Assembly: GCF_009729015.1 (NCBI RefSeq)
Contig: NZ_CP045482.1
Coordinates: forward strand, 1,112,001 to 1,176,000
Direction: 5' to 3'
Length of the DNA stretch: 64,000 nt
Origin: Acidianus ambivalens
GTDB lineage: Archaea; Thermoproteota; Thermoprotei_A; Sulfolobales; Sulfolobaceae
The notes under the pieces are model-generated. The model searched no databases. It saw only the letters and a program-made list of their open reading frames with translations, and was not told the DNA's origin. Positions 1 to 10,850 of the stretch are shown one piece after another (positions within the stretch are counted from its first letter, which is position 1; every line of letters begins with the position of its first letter). Both the position numbers and the translations under genes were made by a program.

Positions 1-1
1 T

Positions 2-967
2 CCCCCAATGTCGGCTATGAAGGTTGCAATAGATAATTTGAAGAGAATACAAGGAAAAATACCATTTATTAGCATTGCTGGCGATCATGACACTCCTAAG
101 AGGAGAGGAGCAATTTATCCCCAAAGAATTTTAGCAGAATCACTAAACTTACTAGTTTTCCTAACTGGTGATGAGAAAGGCTATGAAATAAATAAAGATA
201 ATATAAGATTGAAAATTTACGGGATAAAACACATACCTACAGTAGCCAGAGAAACTTTACTTAAAAAGCTATCATCAATAAAACCTGAAGGAGATAGAAA
301 TATCTTAATGCTCCATCAAGGTCTAAGAAGTAAATTGCCTTATGAAGGAGCTTGGCAATTAGAAGAAGGAGAATTACCTAAAGGATTTAATTATTATGCG
401 TTTGGGCACTTTCATTCTAGATTTATAGAAAATCTTGGAGATGGAAAGTTAGGCATAGCAGGTTCTCCAGAGATAATTAGAGATGACGAAATAGAAGCAT
501 GGGAGAAAGATGGAAAAGGAGGTTATTTGATAGATTTGTCAAAGAAAGAGGTTGAAATTCAGAAAATAAATACTGATATTAGACCGCAAAAAATTGTTAC
601 TATAAATACAAAAAATTTGGATAATGAAATTAACAATTTAATAAAGATTTTTTCAAAATGTAAAAAGAAGCCTATACTACATATTATACTAGAAGGAGAA
701 GCCGTGAGTAAAAGCTTGTTATTCAAAAAGCTTTCAATATTAGAAAATGTAACGGAATTTTATAGAATAGCTAAAGATAATACAACTTACGGAGAAGAAA
801 AAAATGTAGAATTGCCCAAAGATAGTACCATTTCTCAAATTATAATGACTTATCTTAAAAATTTTGGCTATACTGAAGAAGAATCTAAACTTATTTTAGA
901 AATAATTAATAATTATGATTCAGACGATATTTATACTATCATTAAAAAATTTGCAGGTGTAGAATAA
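2..967 (+). CDS. mre11: Mre11 nuclease, C-terminal part (5' end outside window)
   Basis: Partial gene: the frame is open to the left edge, so the N-terminal phosphoesterase motifs are missing. What remains shows the later metal-ligand motifs of the calcineurin-like fold: GDHD near the start (residues about 27-30), MLHQG (about 103) and GHFHSR (about 133), followed by the capping and helical C-terminal region that binds Rad50. Mre11 is the exo/endonuclease of the Mre11-Rad50 complex that processes DNA double-strand breaks. It is followed at once by rad50 (the stop TAA overlaps the rad50 ATG by one base) and then nurA. In Sulfolobales the helicase gene herA normally precedes mre11, so it should lie just left of the window. 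The family call is firm; the true start is not visible. Confidence 0.93.
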   Translation, partial: PPMSAMKVAIDNLKRIQGKIPFISIAGDHDTPKRRGAIYPQRILAESLNLLVFLTGDEKGYEINKDNIRLKIYGIKHIPTVARETLLKKLSSIKPEGDRNILMLHQGLRSKLPYEGAWQLEEGELPKGFNYYAFGHFHSRFIENLGDGKLGIAGSPEIIRDDEIEAWEKDGKGGYLIDLSKKEVEIQKINTDIRPQKIVTINTKNLDNEINNLIKIFSKCKKKPILHIILEGEAVSKSLLFKKLSILENVTEFYRIAKDNTTYGEEKNVELPKDSTISQIIMTYLKNFGYTEEESKLILEIINNYDSDDIYTIIKKFAGVE

Positions 968-3558
968 TGAAAATTGAAAAAATATTTTTACAAAATTTTT
1001 TAAGCCATGAAAGTTCTGAAATTAACTTTAAAGGAAGTATAAATGCCATAGTTGGGCAAAATGGAGCTGGCAAAACATCAATAATAGATGGCATTGTATT
1101 TTCATTGTTTTCAGAAAGCTCTAGAGGAAATATAAAAAATTTAGTTAAAAAAGGTAAATCAACAGGGATAGTTCAAACCGAAATTAGAGACGGTAATAAT
1201 TTATACTTAATAAAAAGAGATATAGTAAATAGTTCTAACGATTTTATTGCAAAAAATAATATAGGCATTGCAAGAGGTAGAAAGGAAGTAGATAGAAAAA
1301 TCCAAGAGATATTAAAATTAGATAAGGATATTTTACTTTCTACAGTAATTATAAGGCAAGGAGAAATAGAAAATATATTTAAGGAACTGCCTGATGTTCT
1401 TAAAAAGATATTAAAAATAGAGAACTTAGAGAAATTAACTTCTTCCACAGGACCACTATACTCTGTTCTGAAAGAAATTGAGAGCGAACTAAAATACTTA
1501 GAAAATAGAAAAATTGAATACGAAAATAAGAAATTAGAAAAAGAAAAATTAGAAAAAGAAATTGAAGAGAGCAAGAAAAAATTAGAAGACCTTAAGATCA
1601 AAAAAATTGAGAAAGAAAAAGAGATAAAAGATAATTCAGCAAAATTTGATGAACTAAAAAGAAAAAGAGATAGATATTTGGAATTAACTGGTAGACTTTA
1701 TTCTTTAATTGAAAGAAAAAAATCTGTAGAAAAAGATGTTGATAACTATGATAAAATAAAAAGTGAAAAAGAAAAATTAGAAAAAGAAATTGAAGAAAAT
1801 AGCTATCTTGAAGGAGGAGAAAGCTTACTTAGCGAATTACATGAGTTAAGAAAATCTGAAAAGAGCTTAAAGGATCAATTAAATACCTTGGAAAAAGAAA
1901 TTGAAGAGTACGAGCAGAACTTAGCTAAAAAGAATAGCTTAGAAGATGACGCAAAAAGATATGAGGAATTAAAAGAGAGAAAGGAAAAAATAGAAGAGGC
2001 TTATAACGAGTATAATTCCTTGAAATCCCTACTAAATGATAAATTAAAGAGAAATGAAAAAATAGAAAACGAAATAAAGTCGCTTGGAAGTATTCCTTCT
2101 TTGGATAATGTAAATAAAGAAATAGATAACATTGAAAGAGAAATAGATAATCTGCAAAACTCAAAAGGTGCTATTAAAGGAAGGAAGGAACAATTAATTC
2201 AAATTATAAAGAATTTGGAAAATATTAAAGAGAATAGATGTCCGGTTTGTGGCAGAGAGCTTACAGAAGAGCATAGGAAAAAAATTAAGATTGAAGCCGA
2301 GACAGAAGTAAAGGATATAGAGAAAAAACTTTCAGATATAGAGAAAAAAGTTGAAGAATTAAGAACTAGAAAGGATGAACTTAGTAATTTAAGATTAGAG
2401 ATAATATCTAAGCTTACAAAATTAAGGAAACTTAACGAAGACCTCACTAGAATTTCACAAGAAGTACAAGATATTCAAACTAAACTTAAAGAACTAGAGA
2501 AATCTTACAAAGAATATAGCGAAATTAGAGAAAAGCTAACATTACTAGAGCCTAAGTATAAGGAGTACCTAAAGGTAAGTAATTATGATGAGAAAACACT
2601 AGAGGAGAAAAAGAATAGACTAAGCTCAATAAAAGCCGAACTTGATGACTTACAAAAAAGGATTAAAGGATTATTAGAAAAAATTGGAGATGAAAGAGAA
2701 TTTGAAGGCAAACTGAAGCTGTATAAGGAAAACAAAAATAAATTGGAGAAACTAAAGGAAGAATTTATAAAAATTGAGAGCGAGAAGAATGAATTGGAAA
2801 AAATTAGTAAGGAAATTACTGAGCTTGAAGAAGAAATTCGCCAATTGAACTTCAATGAAGAAGAATTCGAAAATCTAAATAAGAAATTGGAAGACTTGAA
2901 TAATGAGAGGATAGCAGTAGAAAAGGAAATATCTACTATCGAAGGCAAAATAAATGCAAGCAGCGATCTGTTAATAAATCTAAATTCTGAGCTTGATAAG
3001 ATTATGGAAGACTTGAATAAAATTCCAAAATTACAAAATGCAATAAATAGGGTGGAAAAACTAAGGAAGATACTTAGCGGTAGTGGATTGCAAAACTATA
3101 TAATCTCAATATTCAAATCCAGGATAGAAAATAATCTTAATGATATATTAAGTATGTTCAACTTATCATTCTCTAGAGTTACTATTAATTTTGAAATCGG
3201 AGGAAAAACGCAGAAAGGTAAAGTTGTAATTAAAGCGTATAACACTGCTGGAAATGATTTGGATATAGAATCTTTAAGCGGAGGAGAGAGAATCTCTATT
3301 GCATTAGCTTTAAGGATAGCAATAGCTAAATCCTTAATGGATGAGATAGGTTTCATGATAATGGATGAACCTACAATTCACTTAGATGAGGAAAGGAAGA
3401 AGGAATTATTAAATGTTATAAAGTACTCAATGAATATAATTCCTCAAATAATTATAGTTACTCACGATGATGAAATTAAGGAGATCTCAGATTATATTAT
3501 ATCAGTGACTAAAAAAGGAGATAAAAGTATAGTAAAACAAGGTGAGTATATTGATTGA
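967..3558 (+). CDS. rad50: Rad50 ABC-ATPase of the DNA repair complex
   Basis: SMC-like ATPase that tethers and processes DNA ends with Mre11. The 863 residues show the expected order: Walker A GQNGAGKTS (about residues 30-38), a long Lys/Glu-rich coiled coil, the zinc-hook CPVCG (about 425) that dimerises two molecules through Zn, the returning coiled coil, the ABC signature SLSGGER (about 768) and Walker B with MDEPTIHLD (about 800). Length is typical for archaeal Rad50. The ATG at 967 overlaps the mre11 stop, and the 3' end overlaps nurA, so the three are translationally coupled. Confidence 0.97.
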   Translation: MKIEKIFLQNFLSHESSEINFKGSINAIVGQNGAGKTSIIDGIVFSLFSESSRGNIKNLVKKGKSTGIVQTEIRDGNNLYLIKRDIVNSSNDFIAKNNIGIARGRKEVDRKIQEILKLDKDILLSTVIIRQGEIENIFKELPDVLKKILKIENLEKLTSSTGPLYSVLKEIESELKYLENRKIEYENKKLEKEKLEKEIEESKKKLEDLKIKKIEKEKEIKDNSAKFDELKRKRDRYLELTGRLYSLIERKKSVEKDVDNYDKIKSEKEKLEKEIEENSYLEGGESLLSELHELRKSEKSLKDQLNTLEKEIEEYEQNLAKKNSLEDDAKRYEELKERKEKIEEAYNEYNSLKSLLNDKLKRNEKIENEIKSLGSIPSLDNVNKEIDNIEREIDNLQNSKGAIKGRKEQLIQIIKNLENIKENRCPVCGRELTEEHRKKIKIEAETEVKDIEKKLSDIEKKVEELRTRKDELSNLRLEIISKLTKLRKLNEDLTRISQEVQDIQTKLKELEKSYKEYSEIREKLTLLEPKYKEYLKVSNYDEKTLEEKKNRLSSIKAELDDLQKRIKGLLEKIGDEREFEGKLKLYKENKNKLEKLKEEFIKIESEKNELEKISKEITELEEEIRQLNFNEEEFENLNKKLEDLNNERIAVEKEISTIEGKINASSDLLINLNSELDKIMEDLNKIPKLQNAINRVEKLRKILSGSGLQNYIISIFKSRIENNLNDILSMFNLSFSRVTINFEIGGKTQKGKVVIKAYNTAGNDLDIESLSGGERISIALALRIAIAKSLMDEIGFMIMDEPTIHLDEERKKELLNVIKYSMNIIPQIIIVTHDDEIKEISDYIISVTKKGDKSIVKQGEYID

Positions 3559-4534
3559 GAGAGCTTATGAAGAGTTTGCTAACAATTATCCTAAAATCTT
3601 GGAAAAGATAAGGTTTTACAGTAATTCGATAAACGATTCTGTTAAAGATAAACTAAAGAAAATATGGATAGATTATGAGCCTACTGCAGTTAATAAGAGT
3701 TTTATTGCTATAGATGGTGGAGAATTTGTAAAAGAATTAAGAGTTGGCACTGTATTCCTTACCAATGCTGAGGCGGTATATGGTGAAGGAGTAAATGTTA
3801 GTGCAATAGATAATGAAATAAAGATGGGAGTTTTTAGGCCTGGAAACCTTGCTAAAGAAAGAATCTCTGAAATAATGAGTATTTTAGAACTTTCTTTAGC
3901 ATTAAGGAACGGTAATAAAGCTGAATACATACTAATGGACGGAAGTTTAAAGAAAAAACTTAATAATGGGAAAGACGTCGAAGGAGAAGAGAAGGAATTA
4001 GATGAAATAATAAACGACGAAAATGAGGAAGAGTCTTTAAAGAATTTAATATTAAAATCTCAAATACTTATTTCTAGATTGATACAAAATTATGATGGCA
4101 AAATTCTGTGGATTTCCAAAAATAGTAAGGGGAGAGAATTATTTGGAGAAAATATATCAGATATAACAGTGATTGAAAGTTTAACTGAAAACCCAGGCTT
4201 TACTTTACCCTTTGTTCATACAATCGATGAGAAAATTTTAGCTAAAAATAAGGAAGTAAAAAATCTTGAAGGCGTTGAAATTAGTTCGTTCTATATTAGG
4301 TTAGAAAAAGGCCAGAGAGTTCTTAAAGTTGATTTGACAGGAAGAATAGACGATGAAGGAATTAAAAAGATAATGGATAGTTTATACTCTGTTTCAATAA
4401 AGGGATACCCGTATCCTTTATTAAAAGTTCACTACGATGTTAAAGTTAACAAGGAAGATAGGCAGAGAATTCTTAGTATTCTTGGGCTTAATCATATGAG
4501 AGGAAATAGTTGGTGGCCTAATCAGTTCTTTTAG
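3551..4534 (+). CDS. nurA: NurA 5'-3' nuclease
   Basis: NurA is the dimeric RNase H-like nuclease that resects DNA ends together with the HerA translocase; it sits in the herA-mre11-rad50-nurA operon of thermophilic archaea. The N-terminal IDGGEF motif (about residue 55) supplies the first catalytic Asp of the NurA fold. A GTG at 3542 could start the protein, but a perfect GGTGA ribosome site at 3541-3545 overlaps that GTG and stands five bases before a TTG at 3551, so TTG is the more likely start (327 residues). It overlaps the end of rad50. Its 3' end overlaps the convergent cation transporter by 17 bases. Confidence 0.88.
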   Translation: MIERAYEEFANNYPKILEKIRFYSNSINDSVKDKLKKIWIDYEPTAVNKSFIAIDGGEFVKELRVGTVFLTNAEAVYGEGVNVSAIDNEIKMGVFRPGNLAKERISEIMSILELSLALRNGNKAEYILMDGSLKKKLNNGKDVEGEEKELDEIINDENEEESLKNLILKSQILISRLIQNYDGKILWISKNSKGRELFGENISDITVIESLTENPGFTLPFVHTIDEKILAKNKEVKNLEGVEISSFYIRLEKGQRVLKVDLTGRIDDEGIKKIMDSLYSVSIKGYPYPLLKVHYDVKVNKEDRQRILSILGLNHMRGNSWWPNQFF

Positions 4535-5324
4535 ACTCAAATTGAACTGTAACGTGATTAATTCCATATTTTTCTGAAAGTATTTTTTCTGCTACTTCCC
4601 TTTTATCATCAAGCTCTTTTAATGTGACATTAGGATCTTCTTCTATATGGAGAGTTGCCACTTTATAATGATCACAAATTATCCAAACATGAATATGATG
4701 TACTTTAGGAAATATAGGCTTTAAATCGTCTTCAATACGCTTTGTATCAATTGGAGATTTTTCCATAATAATATCTAAATACGTACTAAAATACCTAAAG
4801 TTGTAAATAACCATAGTCCCTAAAATTATAAATGAGAATATTGGATCAAGCTCATAATATCCAGTTAATATAATAAGAAATCCCGCTAATGCGCCTAAAA
4901 CATAAGAAAGAACATCAGATATTATATGAACATTAATACTTTCTTTTACCCTATTTTCTTTCTCTTCATGCTCATGAGAAAAGGAAAGTATTAAAGCAGA
5001 AATTAATGAAGCAAAAATTACGTAAAATGGATTATCTTTAATCCCCATCATGAGATATATTACTGAAAATATCACACCTATGATAGAACCAAGAATTATT
5101 ATACTAACATTAAGTAAAGATGAAATAACTTCTAGTCTATGTAAACCATAAGTATAATAAGAATTTACCTTATTTACCAATTTTAAGAAATAAAATGAAA
5201 GAGAAACTATTAAAGCGTCAAGGAAAACGTGAATTGCTTCTGAGATAAGTACCACACTTTTAGCTAATATCGAGGTTATAACCAGAAATACGAAGACTCC
5301 CCAGAAGCCTATTATCGATCTCAT
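4518..5324 (-). CDS. Cation diffusion facilitator (Zn/Fe/Mn efflux) transporter
   Basis: CDF family membrane antiporter that exports divalent metal ions in exchange for protons. Six hydrophobic segments are visible, with the diagnostic HxxxD pairs in helix 2 (EAIHVFLDA) and helix 5 (NVHIISDVLS) that form the transport site; a C-terminal cytoplasmic ferredoxin-like domain carries HHIHVW. Length 268 is slightly short but complete. A TATA-like box (TATAAATA, complement near 5347-5355) lies close upstream, and an 11-bp palindrome at 5364-5374 sits just behind it. Metal specificity cannot be read from the sequence. A second CDF gene is at 18084-19064. Confidence 0.85.
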   Translation of the reverse strand: MRSIIGFWGVFVFLVITSILAKSVVLISEAIHVFLDALIVSLSFYFLKLVNKVNSYYTYGLHRLEVISSLLNVSIIILGSIIGVIFSVIYLMMGIKDNPFYVIFASLISALILSFSHEHEEKENRVKESINVHIISDVLSYVLGALAGFLIILTGYYELDPIFSFIILGTMVIYNFRYFSTYLDIIMEKSPIDTKRIEDDLKPIFPKVHHIHVWIICDHYKVATLHIEEDPNVTLKELDDKREVAEKILSEKYGINHVTVQFESKRTD

Positions 5325-5363
5325 TAAGATAAAACTATTTCTGCATTTATTTATACCTTTCTA

Positions 5364-5374
5364 AGGGATTCCCT
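5364..5374. promoter_or_regulatory. Perfect palindrome AGGGATTCCCT upstream of CDF promoter
   Basis: An 11-bp perfect inverted repeat (arms AGGGA/TCCCT around one base) lies about 10 bases upstream of the TATA-like box of the transporter at 4518-5324 and overlaps the stop codon of the upstream methyltransferase. Position fits an operator for a metal-responsive regulator; it could equally be a chance palindrome. Confidence 0.3.
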
Positions 5375-5981
5375 AACTTTTTGGTTTAGCTTTTACGCAT
5401 ATATAAGAACCTTCTAGGCCTTCTTCTGGATCCTCTACTTTAGGTTCATCAAAAGGAGAATACCTTAACGTAGATATTGTATCCTTTATTTCAAAATACT
5501 GCTGTATTAAGGAAATAAGCTCTTTTTTAGAAATAAAATGAGCTTTGGAGTAATATTTGTGACCTTTCTTGCCTAATTCAGTATAATATTGACCCCAACT
5601 AGAATCTTCAGGAACAATGCATACAGCGAACTCTTTTTTGGTAACTCTTTGTACTTCCTGTAACAATTTCTCAACATCGCTTATGAAACAGATAGTAACT
5701 GAAATAAAAGTGCATTCAACCGACTTATTTCTTAAAGGTAAATATAGCGCGTCAGCTTGTATTTTATCTTCGGTAGGATTTGTTAACCTTAGCATTGCAT
5801 CGGAAATATCTAATGAGATTATTCTACCACTTATTGCTTCATGAAACACTGAAGGACCTGCACCAATATCTAAGCAATTTGAAAGATTAAGCCTCTTTAC
5901 AGCTCTTAATTCGCTTTCATAAATCATTTTGTTTCTTTTATACCACTGTAAATATCCTTGTGGATCGTTAAAGATTTCCAT
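5373..5981 (-). CDS. SAM-dependent class I methyltransferase
   Basis: The 202 residues contain the Rossmann motif I LDIGAGPS (about residue 37), an acidic motif II ISLDIS, and the DALYLPL stretch after it, i.e. the Methyltransf_11 arrangement. There is no substrate-specific motif I can recognise, so the target (small molecule, lipid or protein) is open. Its start lies two bases from the stop of the 152-residue gene at 5984-6442, so the two are probably co-transcribed from the promoter near 6450. Confidence 0.75.
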   Translation of the reverse strand: MEIFNDPQGYLQWYKRNKMIYESELRAVKRLNLSNCLDIGAGPSVFHEAISGRIISLDISDAMLRLTNPTEDKIQADALYLPLRNKSVECTFISVTICFISDVEKLLQEVQRVTKKEFAVCIVPEDSSWGQYYTELGKKGHKYYSKAHFISKKELISLIQQYFEIKDTISTLRYSPFDEPKVEDPEEGLEGSYICVKAKPKS

Positions 5982-5983
5982 AA

Positions 5984-6442
5984 TTAAGAATACTCTGAAA
6001 GCTTAATAAGTTCCGTTGTTATCTTTATTTTTTCATTTATATCGTCCAAAAGATATATCAACTCCTCTCTTCTTCTTTTAAGAGATACGGAAGAATATAC
6101 AAAGTTATTTACTCTAGACTCTATAAACTGTAATTCCTTTTCAACGCTCTCTTTGAGCTTTGCGTAATATGCATAGATATCAAAGAGACTTGACTTGATA
6201 CTTTCTTCTTCTTCCTTAAGAGAGAAATATGGACAAATATAGCATAAAACTGGATGAGGAGTTATACCCTCTTGAGATAGCCATGAACTTACAACACTTT
6301 CCTCAAATTTTATTCTGCAAATTTTCCCGTTAAAATATGAGCATATATTCCTCTTTCTTATACCTTCACTTTCTATGTCTTTAAAATTTTTAATTCTTTT
6401 TGAAAGGGCTGCATCAATAATTAGCTCTCTAAAATTTTCCAT
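5984..6442 (-). CDS. Conserved-type hypothetical protein with four Cys
   Basis: Not recognised. The N-terminal half holds four cysteines in a CSYFNGKIC ... CYICPYF arrangement (about residues 34-42 and 67-70) that could bind zinc or an iron-sulfur cluster, and the C-terminal half is predicted helical with a heptad-like run of Leu/Ile. It is the first gene of a probable two-gene unit with the methyltransferase downstream (gap of two bases). Regular codon use and tight packing argue that it is a real gene. A lineage-specific Sulfolobales protein is my best guess. Confidence 0.6.
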   Translation of the reverse strand: MENFRELIIDAALSKRIKNFKDIESEGIRKRNICSYFNGKICRIKFEESVVSSWLSQEGITPHPVLCYICPYFSLKEEEESIKSSLFDIYAYYAKLKESVEKELQFIESRVNNFVYSSVSLKRRREELIYLLDDINEKIKITTELIKLSEYS

Positions 6443-6510
6443 AAGTTAATATAGTATGCTAAACTTATTAATCTCAATGATTTTTTAAGACGAAAATAGA
6501 ATCTTAGTAT

Positions 6511-7317
6511 ATGGGAATTATTAGATCCTCAATAATTCTTAGGCCTTATGATACATTACTCTACGCAACTAAAATAATGATAATGGAATATGTTCCCAAG
6601 GCAATAGTTACAGACGAGAAAGGTTTTCCCTTAGGTGCATTAACTCAGAAAGATATTATAAAATTTGTGTACGAAAAAGGAGAAGAAATAAGTTTTGATA
6701 AGGTTTATGTTTCGGAAGTGATGAGAAAAGATATAGTATGTGTTAATGAGAGTATAGACCCACTTGAAGCTGCAGAAATAATGATAGATAAAAAACAGCC
6801 GCTTTTGGTAGTATGTAGCGACGACGGAAAAGCTTTAGGTATGATAATTAAATCGGATCTTACTCAATACTACGCTTCACAGATAAGGGGATTGCAAAAA
6901 ACTGAAGAATACATGACTTCTCCTGCAATAACTATTTCAAAATCAGATTCATTAATAAATGCCGTTAAAACTTTAGTCGAAAAAGACGTTAGCAGATTAA
7001 TTGTAGTAGATGAAGACAAAATAGAAGGCCAATTAACTACTACAGATCTACTTTACATGGCACCTGCCATAAAATACAAGGAATGCAAAATTAACGTTAG
7101 TGAAGTTATGAGCCCAAACATCATTGTCGTTGATGCGGGAGAAGATTTAGCAAGTGCCGCAAAATTAATGGCTTCTAGAAAAATTAAAGGAATACCTGTA
7201 GTAAAAGGAGATAAATTAGCGGGAGTAATAACTACAACCGACGTTACAAAGGCGTTATTAGATGATAGAGTTAGGAAATATTTATATGAAATAAAAATGT
7301 ATACTTCTACATTTTGA
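6511..7317 (+). CDS. Four-CBS-domain protein
   Basis: 268 residues made of four CBS motifs in two Bateman pairs: the repeats end in [27 protein letters not shown] and GVITTTDVT, the usual G-x-[IL]-[TS]-x-x-D signature. Such modules bind adenosine nucleotides (AMP, ATP, SAM) and sense energy or cofactor state; no catalytic domain is attached, so it presumably acts through a partner. The ATG at 6511 follows a gap of 68 bases with an A/T-rich promoter. Convergent with the gene at 7307, overlapping by 11 bases. Confidence 0.85.
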   Translation: MGIIRSSIILRPYDTLLYATKIMIMEYVPKAIVTDEKGFPLGALTQKDIIKFVYEKGEEISFDKVYVSEVMRKDIVCVNESIDPLEAAEIMIDKKQPLLVVCSDDGKALGMIIKSDLTQYYASQIRGLQKTEEYMTSPAITISKSDSLINAVKTLVEKDVSRLIVVDEDKIEGQLTTTDLLYMAPAIKYKECKINVSEVMSPNIIVVDAGEDLASAAKLMASRKIKGIPVVKGDKLAGVITTTDVTKALLDDRVRKYLYEIKMYTSTF

Positions 7318-7612
7318 TTGCTTCTAGCTTATGTTCAATGGAGTTTTCTTTATCTCTTCTATCATCTATTTTCATAATTGTGACGATTCTTTTTACCCCT
7401 TCTTTAGCTAGAGTATCATCAATATCCTTAATTATATAGCCTAATTGCGTTATGTCATCTATTTCCAAAGTAGTCATTGAAGGAGCTGGATAGAATTTTA
7501 TTCCCTTAGCCTTAAGTACTTCATAAACTAGTTTTACGTACCTTGATATACTTGTACTATTTGTACCTATGGGTTCTACACTTATATCTACAAGATATTT
7601 CATACTATTCAT
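7307..7612 (-). CDS. MTH1187/YqgV family thiamine-binding-type protein
   Basis: 101 residues with the ferredoxin-like beta-alpha-beta layout of the UPF0045/MTH1187 family: [19 protein letters not shown] at the N-terminus and [11 protein letters not shown] in the middle, both typical. Family members are small tetramers; bacterial homologues bind thiamine or hydroxymethylpyrimidine. The role in archaea is not settled. Single gene, divergent from the Fur-like gene across 71 bases. Confidence 0.75.
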   Translation of the reverse strand: MNSMKYLVDISVEPIGTNSTSISRYVKLVYEVLKAKGIKFYPAPSMTTLEIDDITQLGYIIKDIDDTLAKEGVKRIVTIMKIDDRRDKENSIEHKLEAIKM

Positions 7613-7683
7613 TTAGATTTTATATCTTAAAAATGTTGAAGATGGATAAATTTTAATTACTCCAAAATGATAGTAGTTTCATC

Positions 7684-8088
7684 ATGGAAATAGATCCAGT
7701 TGAGATACTAAGAAAGAAGGGATTGAAAGTAACTCCCCAGAGACTTGCAGTACTTAAATTACTAAGTAGAGGTGGTCATTATAGCGGTGAACAAATATTT
7801 GAAGAATTAAAGAAAAACGAACCAAGCATAAGCTTATCTACAGTCTATAACGCTCTAGAGGCATTAGAAAGTGCAGGAATTATAAATTCCTTTGAGGCAA
7901 ACGGAATAACTTGGTACGAAATGAGAAGAAATCCTCATGTAAATGTAATATGCGAAGATAAAAATGAGATAATAGACGTTGATATAAACATAGACGATAT
8001 AATTCAGCAGCTTAAAAATAAAGGCATTAATGTAATTAACTTAAGTGTAGTAGCTTATGCTGACTGTTCTAAAATTGAAAATAAGTAA
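7684..8088 (+). CDS. Fur family metal-responsive repressor
   Basis: 134 residues: winged helix with [14 protein letters not shown] (helix 1) and [21 protein letters not shown] (recognition helix and wing), then a short dimerisation domain. The usual His-rich metal site is reduced to [12 protein letters not shown] and the structural CxxC pairs are missing, so metal sensing may differ from classic Fur (only two Cys in the whole protein). Iron, manganese or peroxide control is possible. Starts at ATG 7684 close to a TTTTAA box. Convergent with the nucleoside hydrolase, overlapping by 34 bases. Confidence 0.82.
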   Translation: MEIDPVEILRKKGLKVTPQRLAVLKLLSRGGHYSGEQIFEELKKNEPSISLSTVYNALEALESAGIINSFEANGITWYEMRRNPHVNVICEDKNEIIDVDINIDDIIQQLKNKGINVINLSVVAYADCSKIENK

Positions 8089-8975
8089 TTGATAAACTTC
8101 TGTTTATCTGCTTTCAAAACTATTTTAGCATTTTTGCTTTTAGAGAAATTATACCAATCCACTAGCATTGCGCCTCTAGAAATAGAACACGTTTCCACGT
8201 CTACCTTAAATTCTCCTTGTTGTAATATTAAAGAATTATCATATGCTATAGTTGCTGTAAGGGAATCTGTATGAATGCTCCCTCTACCTTCGTATTTTTT
8301 GGAATATTCTCTTAATGTTCTATTAACATTAATAAAAAATGTAGAAGCTTTTGAGTTAATTGATTCTATTTTCTTCCATTCATCGTCAGTAATTTCTGCA
8401 GCATCCTCTGTGGTTTCCCAAGGAACTATAGTTATATCAAATCCCGCATTAAGTACAATTTCTGCAGCCTCTGGATCTACCCAAAAATTAAACTCTGCTA
8501 TTGGAGTGGTATTACCACGACTAAATGCCCCACCCATTATCCAAACCTTTTTTATTCTTTTTACAATGGTTGGATCTTTTAAGTAAGCTAAGGCTAAGTT
8601 AGTTAAGGGTGATACTGCAAGTATTTCTAGTTCACCTTCATATTCTTTAGACAATCTAATTATAGCATCTATTGCGTGTTCTTTCTCTGGAGATATTTTA
8701 GGTTCTTCAATCTTCCAATCTCCTATACCATTATTTCCATGAACTTCCTCTACTGTTCTCCATTTTCCCATAATAGGCCTTGACGAACCGATAAAAACTG
8801 GAACATCTAAATTAAAATATTCCACAGTAAATAGCGCGTTTTTAATCTCGTTTTCAAATTTAACATTACCTGCGACTATTGTTATTCCAAGTAATTTGAA
8901 AAATTTAGAGGCAAGTAATATAGCTATTGTATCATCGCTTGCTGTATCTGAATCTATTATTGCATATCTAGGCAT
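8055..8975 (-). CDS. Inosine-uridine preferring nucleoside hydrolase
   Basis: Hydrolyses the N-glycosidic bond of ribonucleosides for purine/pyrimidine salvage. The N-terminal calcium site DSDTASDD (DxDxxxDD, residues 8-15) is intact, as are SPLTNLA, the VWIMGGAF strand and [12 protein letters not shown]. Length 306 is normal for the family. Monocistronic; its promoter lies in the 126-bp A/T-rich gap shared with the divergent SMC-related gene. Confidence 0.88.
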   Translation of the reverse strand: MPRYAIIDSDTASDDTIAILLASKFFKLLGITIVAGNVKFENEIKNALFTVEYFNLDVPVFIGSSRPIMGKWRTVEEVHGNNGIGDWKIEEPKISPEKEHAIDAIIRLSKEYEGELEILAVSPLTNLALAYLKDPTIVKRIKKVWIMGGAFSRGNTTPIAEFNFWVDPEAAEIVLNAGFDITIVPWETTEDAAEITDDEWKKIESINSKASTFFINVNRTLREYSKKYEGRGSIHTDSLTATIAYDNSLILQQGEFKVDVETCSISRGAMLVDWYNFSKSKNAKIVLKADKQKFINYLFSILEQSA

Positions 8976-9101
8976 AATAGAATTGTATAAGCATAATATA
9001 AAAAGCTTAGGAAGCTAAATATGATATTTATTAATTTCATGAAAAAAATCATTTCTATATTAGTGAAAAGATTTTTTAATGCTAAATTAAATTATACCTA
9101 G

Positions 9102-10850
9102 ATGAAGGTAAGAGTATATAATATCGGTGGTATTGTAAGTCCTTTAGAAGTAGAATTAACAAAAGGAGTTAATATATATAAAGCTCCAAACGCCTACGGT
9201 AAGACATCGCTAGCAAAAGCTTTAGTTTCACTATTAACTTCAGCAATTAAACCAGACGATTTGCTTAATGTATTTGCAAATTCTGGATATGTAGAACTCG
9301 ATCTGGATGGAAGAACTTACTATAGAAGAATTAAAAGAGTTAAGAATAAAATAATGGAGAGTTCTAAATTATTACTAGACGACGATAGAGCTCTTCTACT
9401 ATCGTACTTCTCTCCAGAGAATAAGCTATTAAATCAAATAATGAGCGGAGAGGAAAACGTAGAATGGTTTATCTCTGCCACTTCTAAAATTAATGAACTA
9501 AAATCAAAAAAGGAAGAAATGGAAACTAAATTACATAACTTACAAGCTGAGATTGACGATCTAAATAGAAAGCATAAGGAAGCAATAGAATTACAAACAA
9601 AGATAAAACAAATTGAAGATGAAATAGCTAGACTAGAAAAAGAGAAGGAAAGTGATAAGGTATTAAACAAAACTACTCAGACAATTAGTATCACTAATGA
9701 GAATAAACTTCGTGATATAAAGGAAAAGATCGAAGTTAAAAAGAGAGAGCTCGAAGATTTACAAAACAGAATAGCAAGATTGGATCAAGAAATAAAGAAC
9801 AAAGAGAGCTTAGCATCTCCTGAAATCAGACAATCTTATGAGAGACAGCTTCAAGAAATAAATGCACAGTTACAGAAAATTACAGCCCAAAGAAACGAGG
9901 CAGAAATAGAAATAAGATTACTTGAAAAAGTTTTAGATCAGATAAGAGAATCAGAAAAACAGCATCTAACTACATGTTATGTATGTGGAAGTCATGTAGA
10001 TCCTTCAATATGGAAAGTTAGAATTGATGTGATTTCTAAAGAATTACAAGAAAAGAATTCTCTATACGCTGGAATAAAGAAGGAAGCTGATGAACTATTA
10101 AGTAAGAAATCTGAGATTGAGAAAAAACTGAAAGAATTAGATCAAATAAGCTCAGAAATTTCAAAGCTAAAGATGTCGAGATCAGAACTTGAGAATAGAA
10201 TAGAAAGCGTAAAGTCAACTATAGATGACTTAGAAAGACAAAGAAGAGAAATGGAGGAAAGATTCAACAGAAATGCAGAAATATATAGAGTTTATGACAT
10301 TAATGATTCTATAAATAAGAGAATAGAGGAGTTGAAGAAAAAGAAAGACGAATACGAATACGAATTAGCAATAAATGGAATTCCGTCAACAATACTAAAT
10401 AAAATCAGTGAGAAACAGAAAGAATTGCAGGAAGTACAAAAAATGGTAGATGACCTAGAAAAAGAATATATGAGAAGATTGACTATAGCAAGAGAAGAGT
10501 TCGTTAAAATAGCAAATTACCTGCTTAAAGAGTTAGAATTTGACTTGAGAGCAGAGATTGACGAGAATGATAGGCTAGTAGTTAAAAGAAATGACGCTAC
10601 ATTAGAGCTAAGAAAGTTATCATCCTCAGAAAGGACTACATTAGCTTTAATTTTAGTATTAACTGCGCTGAAATCCTACTTTAAGACGCCATTCTTCATA
10701 GTAGACGAATCATTCATGACGTTCGATCAAAGAAGATTCGATAAAATAGTAAAATACCTTAACAGTATAACAGACTACGTAATAATAACAAAGAGCGATG
10801 AAAATATAGAATTACTTAAGGAGACCATGGAACCTCTAGCCTCTTCATAA
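9102..10850 (+). CDS. Archaea-specific SMC-related ATPase with zinc hook
   Basis: 582 residues built like a miniature Rad50/SMC: a degenerate Walker [16 protein letters not shown] (about 27-41), a coiled coil, a zinc hook CYVCG (about 292), the returning coil, a short signature region [15 protein letters not shown] (about 505) and a Walker [10 protein letters not shown] (about 530). The N-terminal domain is much shorter than in Rad50. This is the layout of the archaeal SMC-related proteins, which include coalescin (ClsN) that organises Sulfolobus chromosome compartments; I cannot prove it is ClsN. The 3' end overlaps a convergent small gene by 35 bases. Confidence 0.75.
   Translation: MKVRVYNIGGIVSPLEVELTKGVNIYKAPNAYGKTSLAKALVSLLTSAIKPDDLLNVFANSGYVELDLDGRTYYRRIKRVKNKIMESSKLLLDDDRALLLSYFSPENKLLNQIMSGEENVEWFISATSKINELKSKKEEMETKLHNLQAEIDDLNRKHKEAIELQTKIKQIEDEIARLEKEKESDKVLNKTTQTISITNENKLRDIKEKIEVKKRELEDLQNRIARLDQEIKNKESLASPEIRQSYERQLQEINAQLQKITAQRNEAEIEIRLLEKVLDQIRESEKQHLTTCYVCGSHVDPSIWKVRIDVISKELQEKNSLYAGIKKEADELLSKKSEIEKKLKELDQISSEISKLKMSRSELENRIESVKSTIDDLERQRREMEERFNRNAEIYRVYDINDSINKRIEELKKKKDEYEYELAINGIPSTILNKISEKQKELQEVQKMVDDLEKEYMRRLTIAREEFVKIANYLLKELEFDLRAEIDENDRLVVKRNDATLELRKLSSSERTTLALILVLTALKSYFKTPFFIVDESFMTFDQRRFDKIVKYLNSITDYVIITKSDENIELLKETMEPLASS

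Noticed and set aside
1173..3356. Several Ser/Phe-rich minus-strand frames inside rad50.
   Set aside because: They are mirror images of Lys/Glu-rich coiled-coil codons; no start signals and low complexity.
7662..7685. ATGATGA on the minus strand at the fur start as a C box.
   Set aside because: No CTGA at the expected distance and no D'/C' pair.
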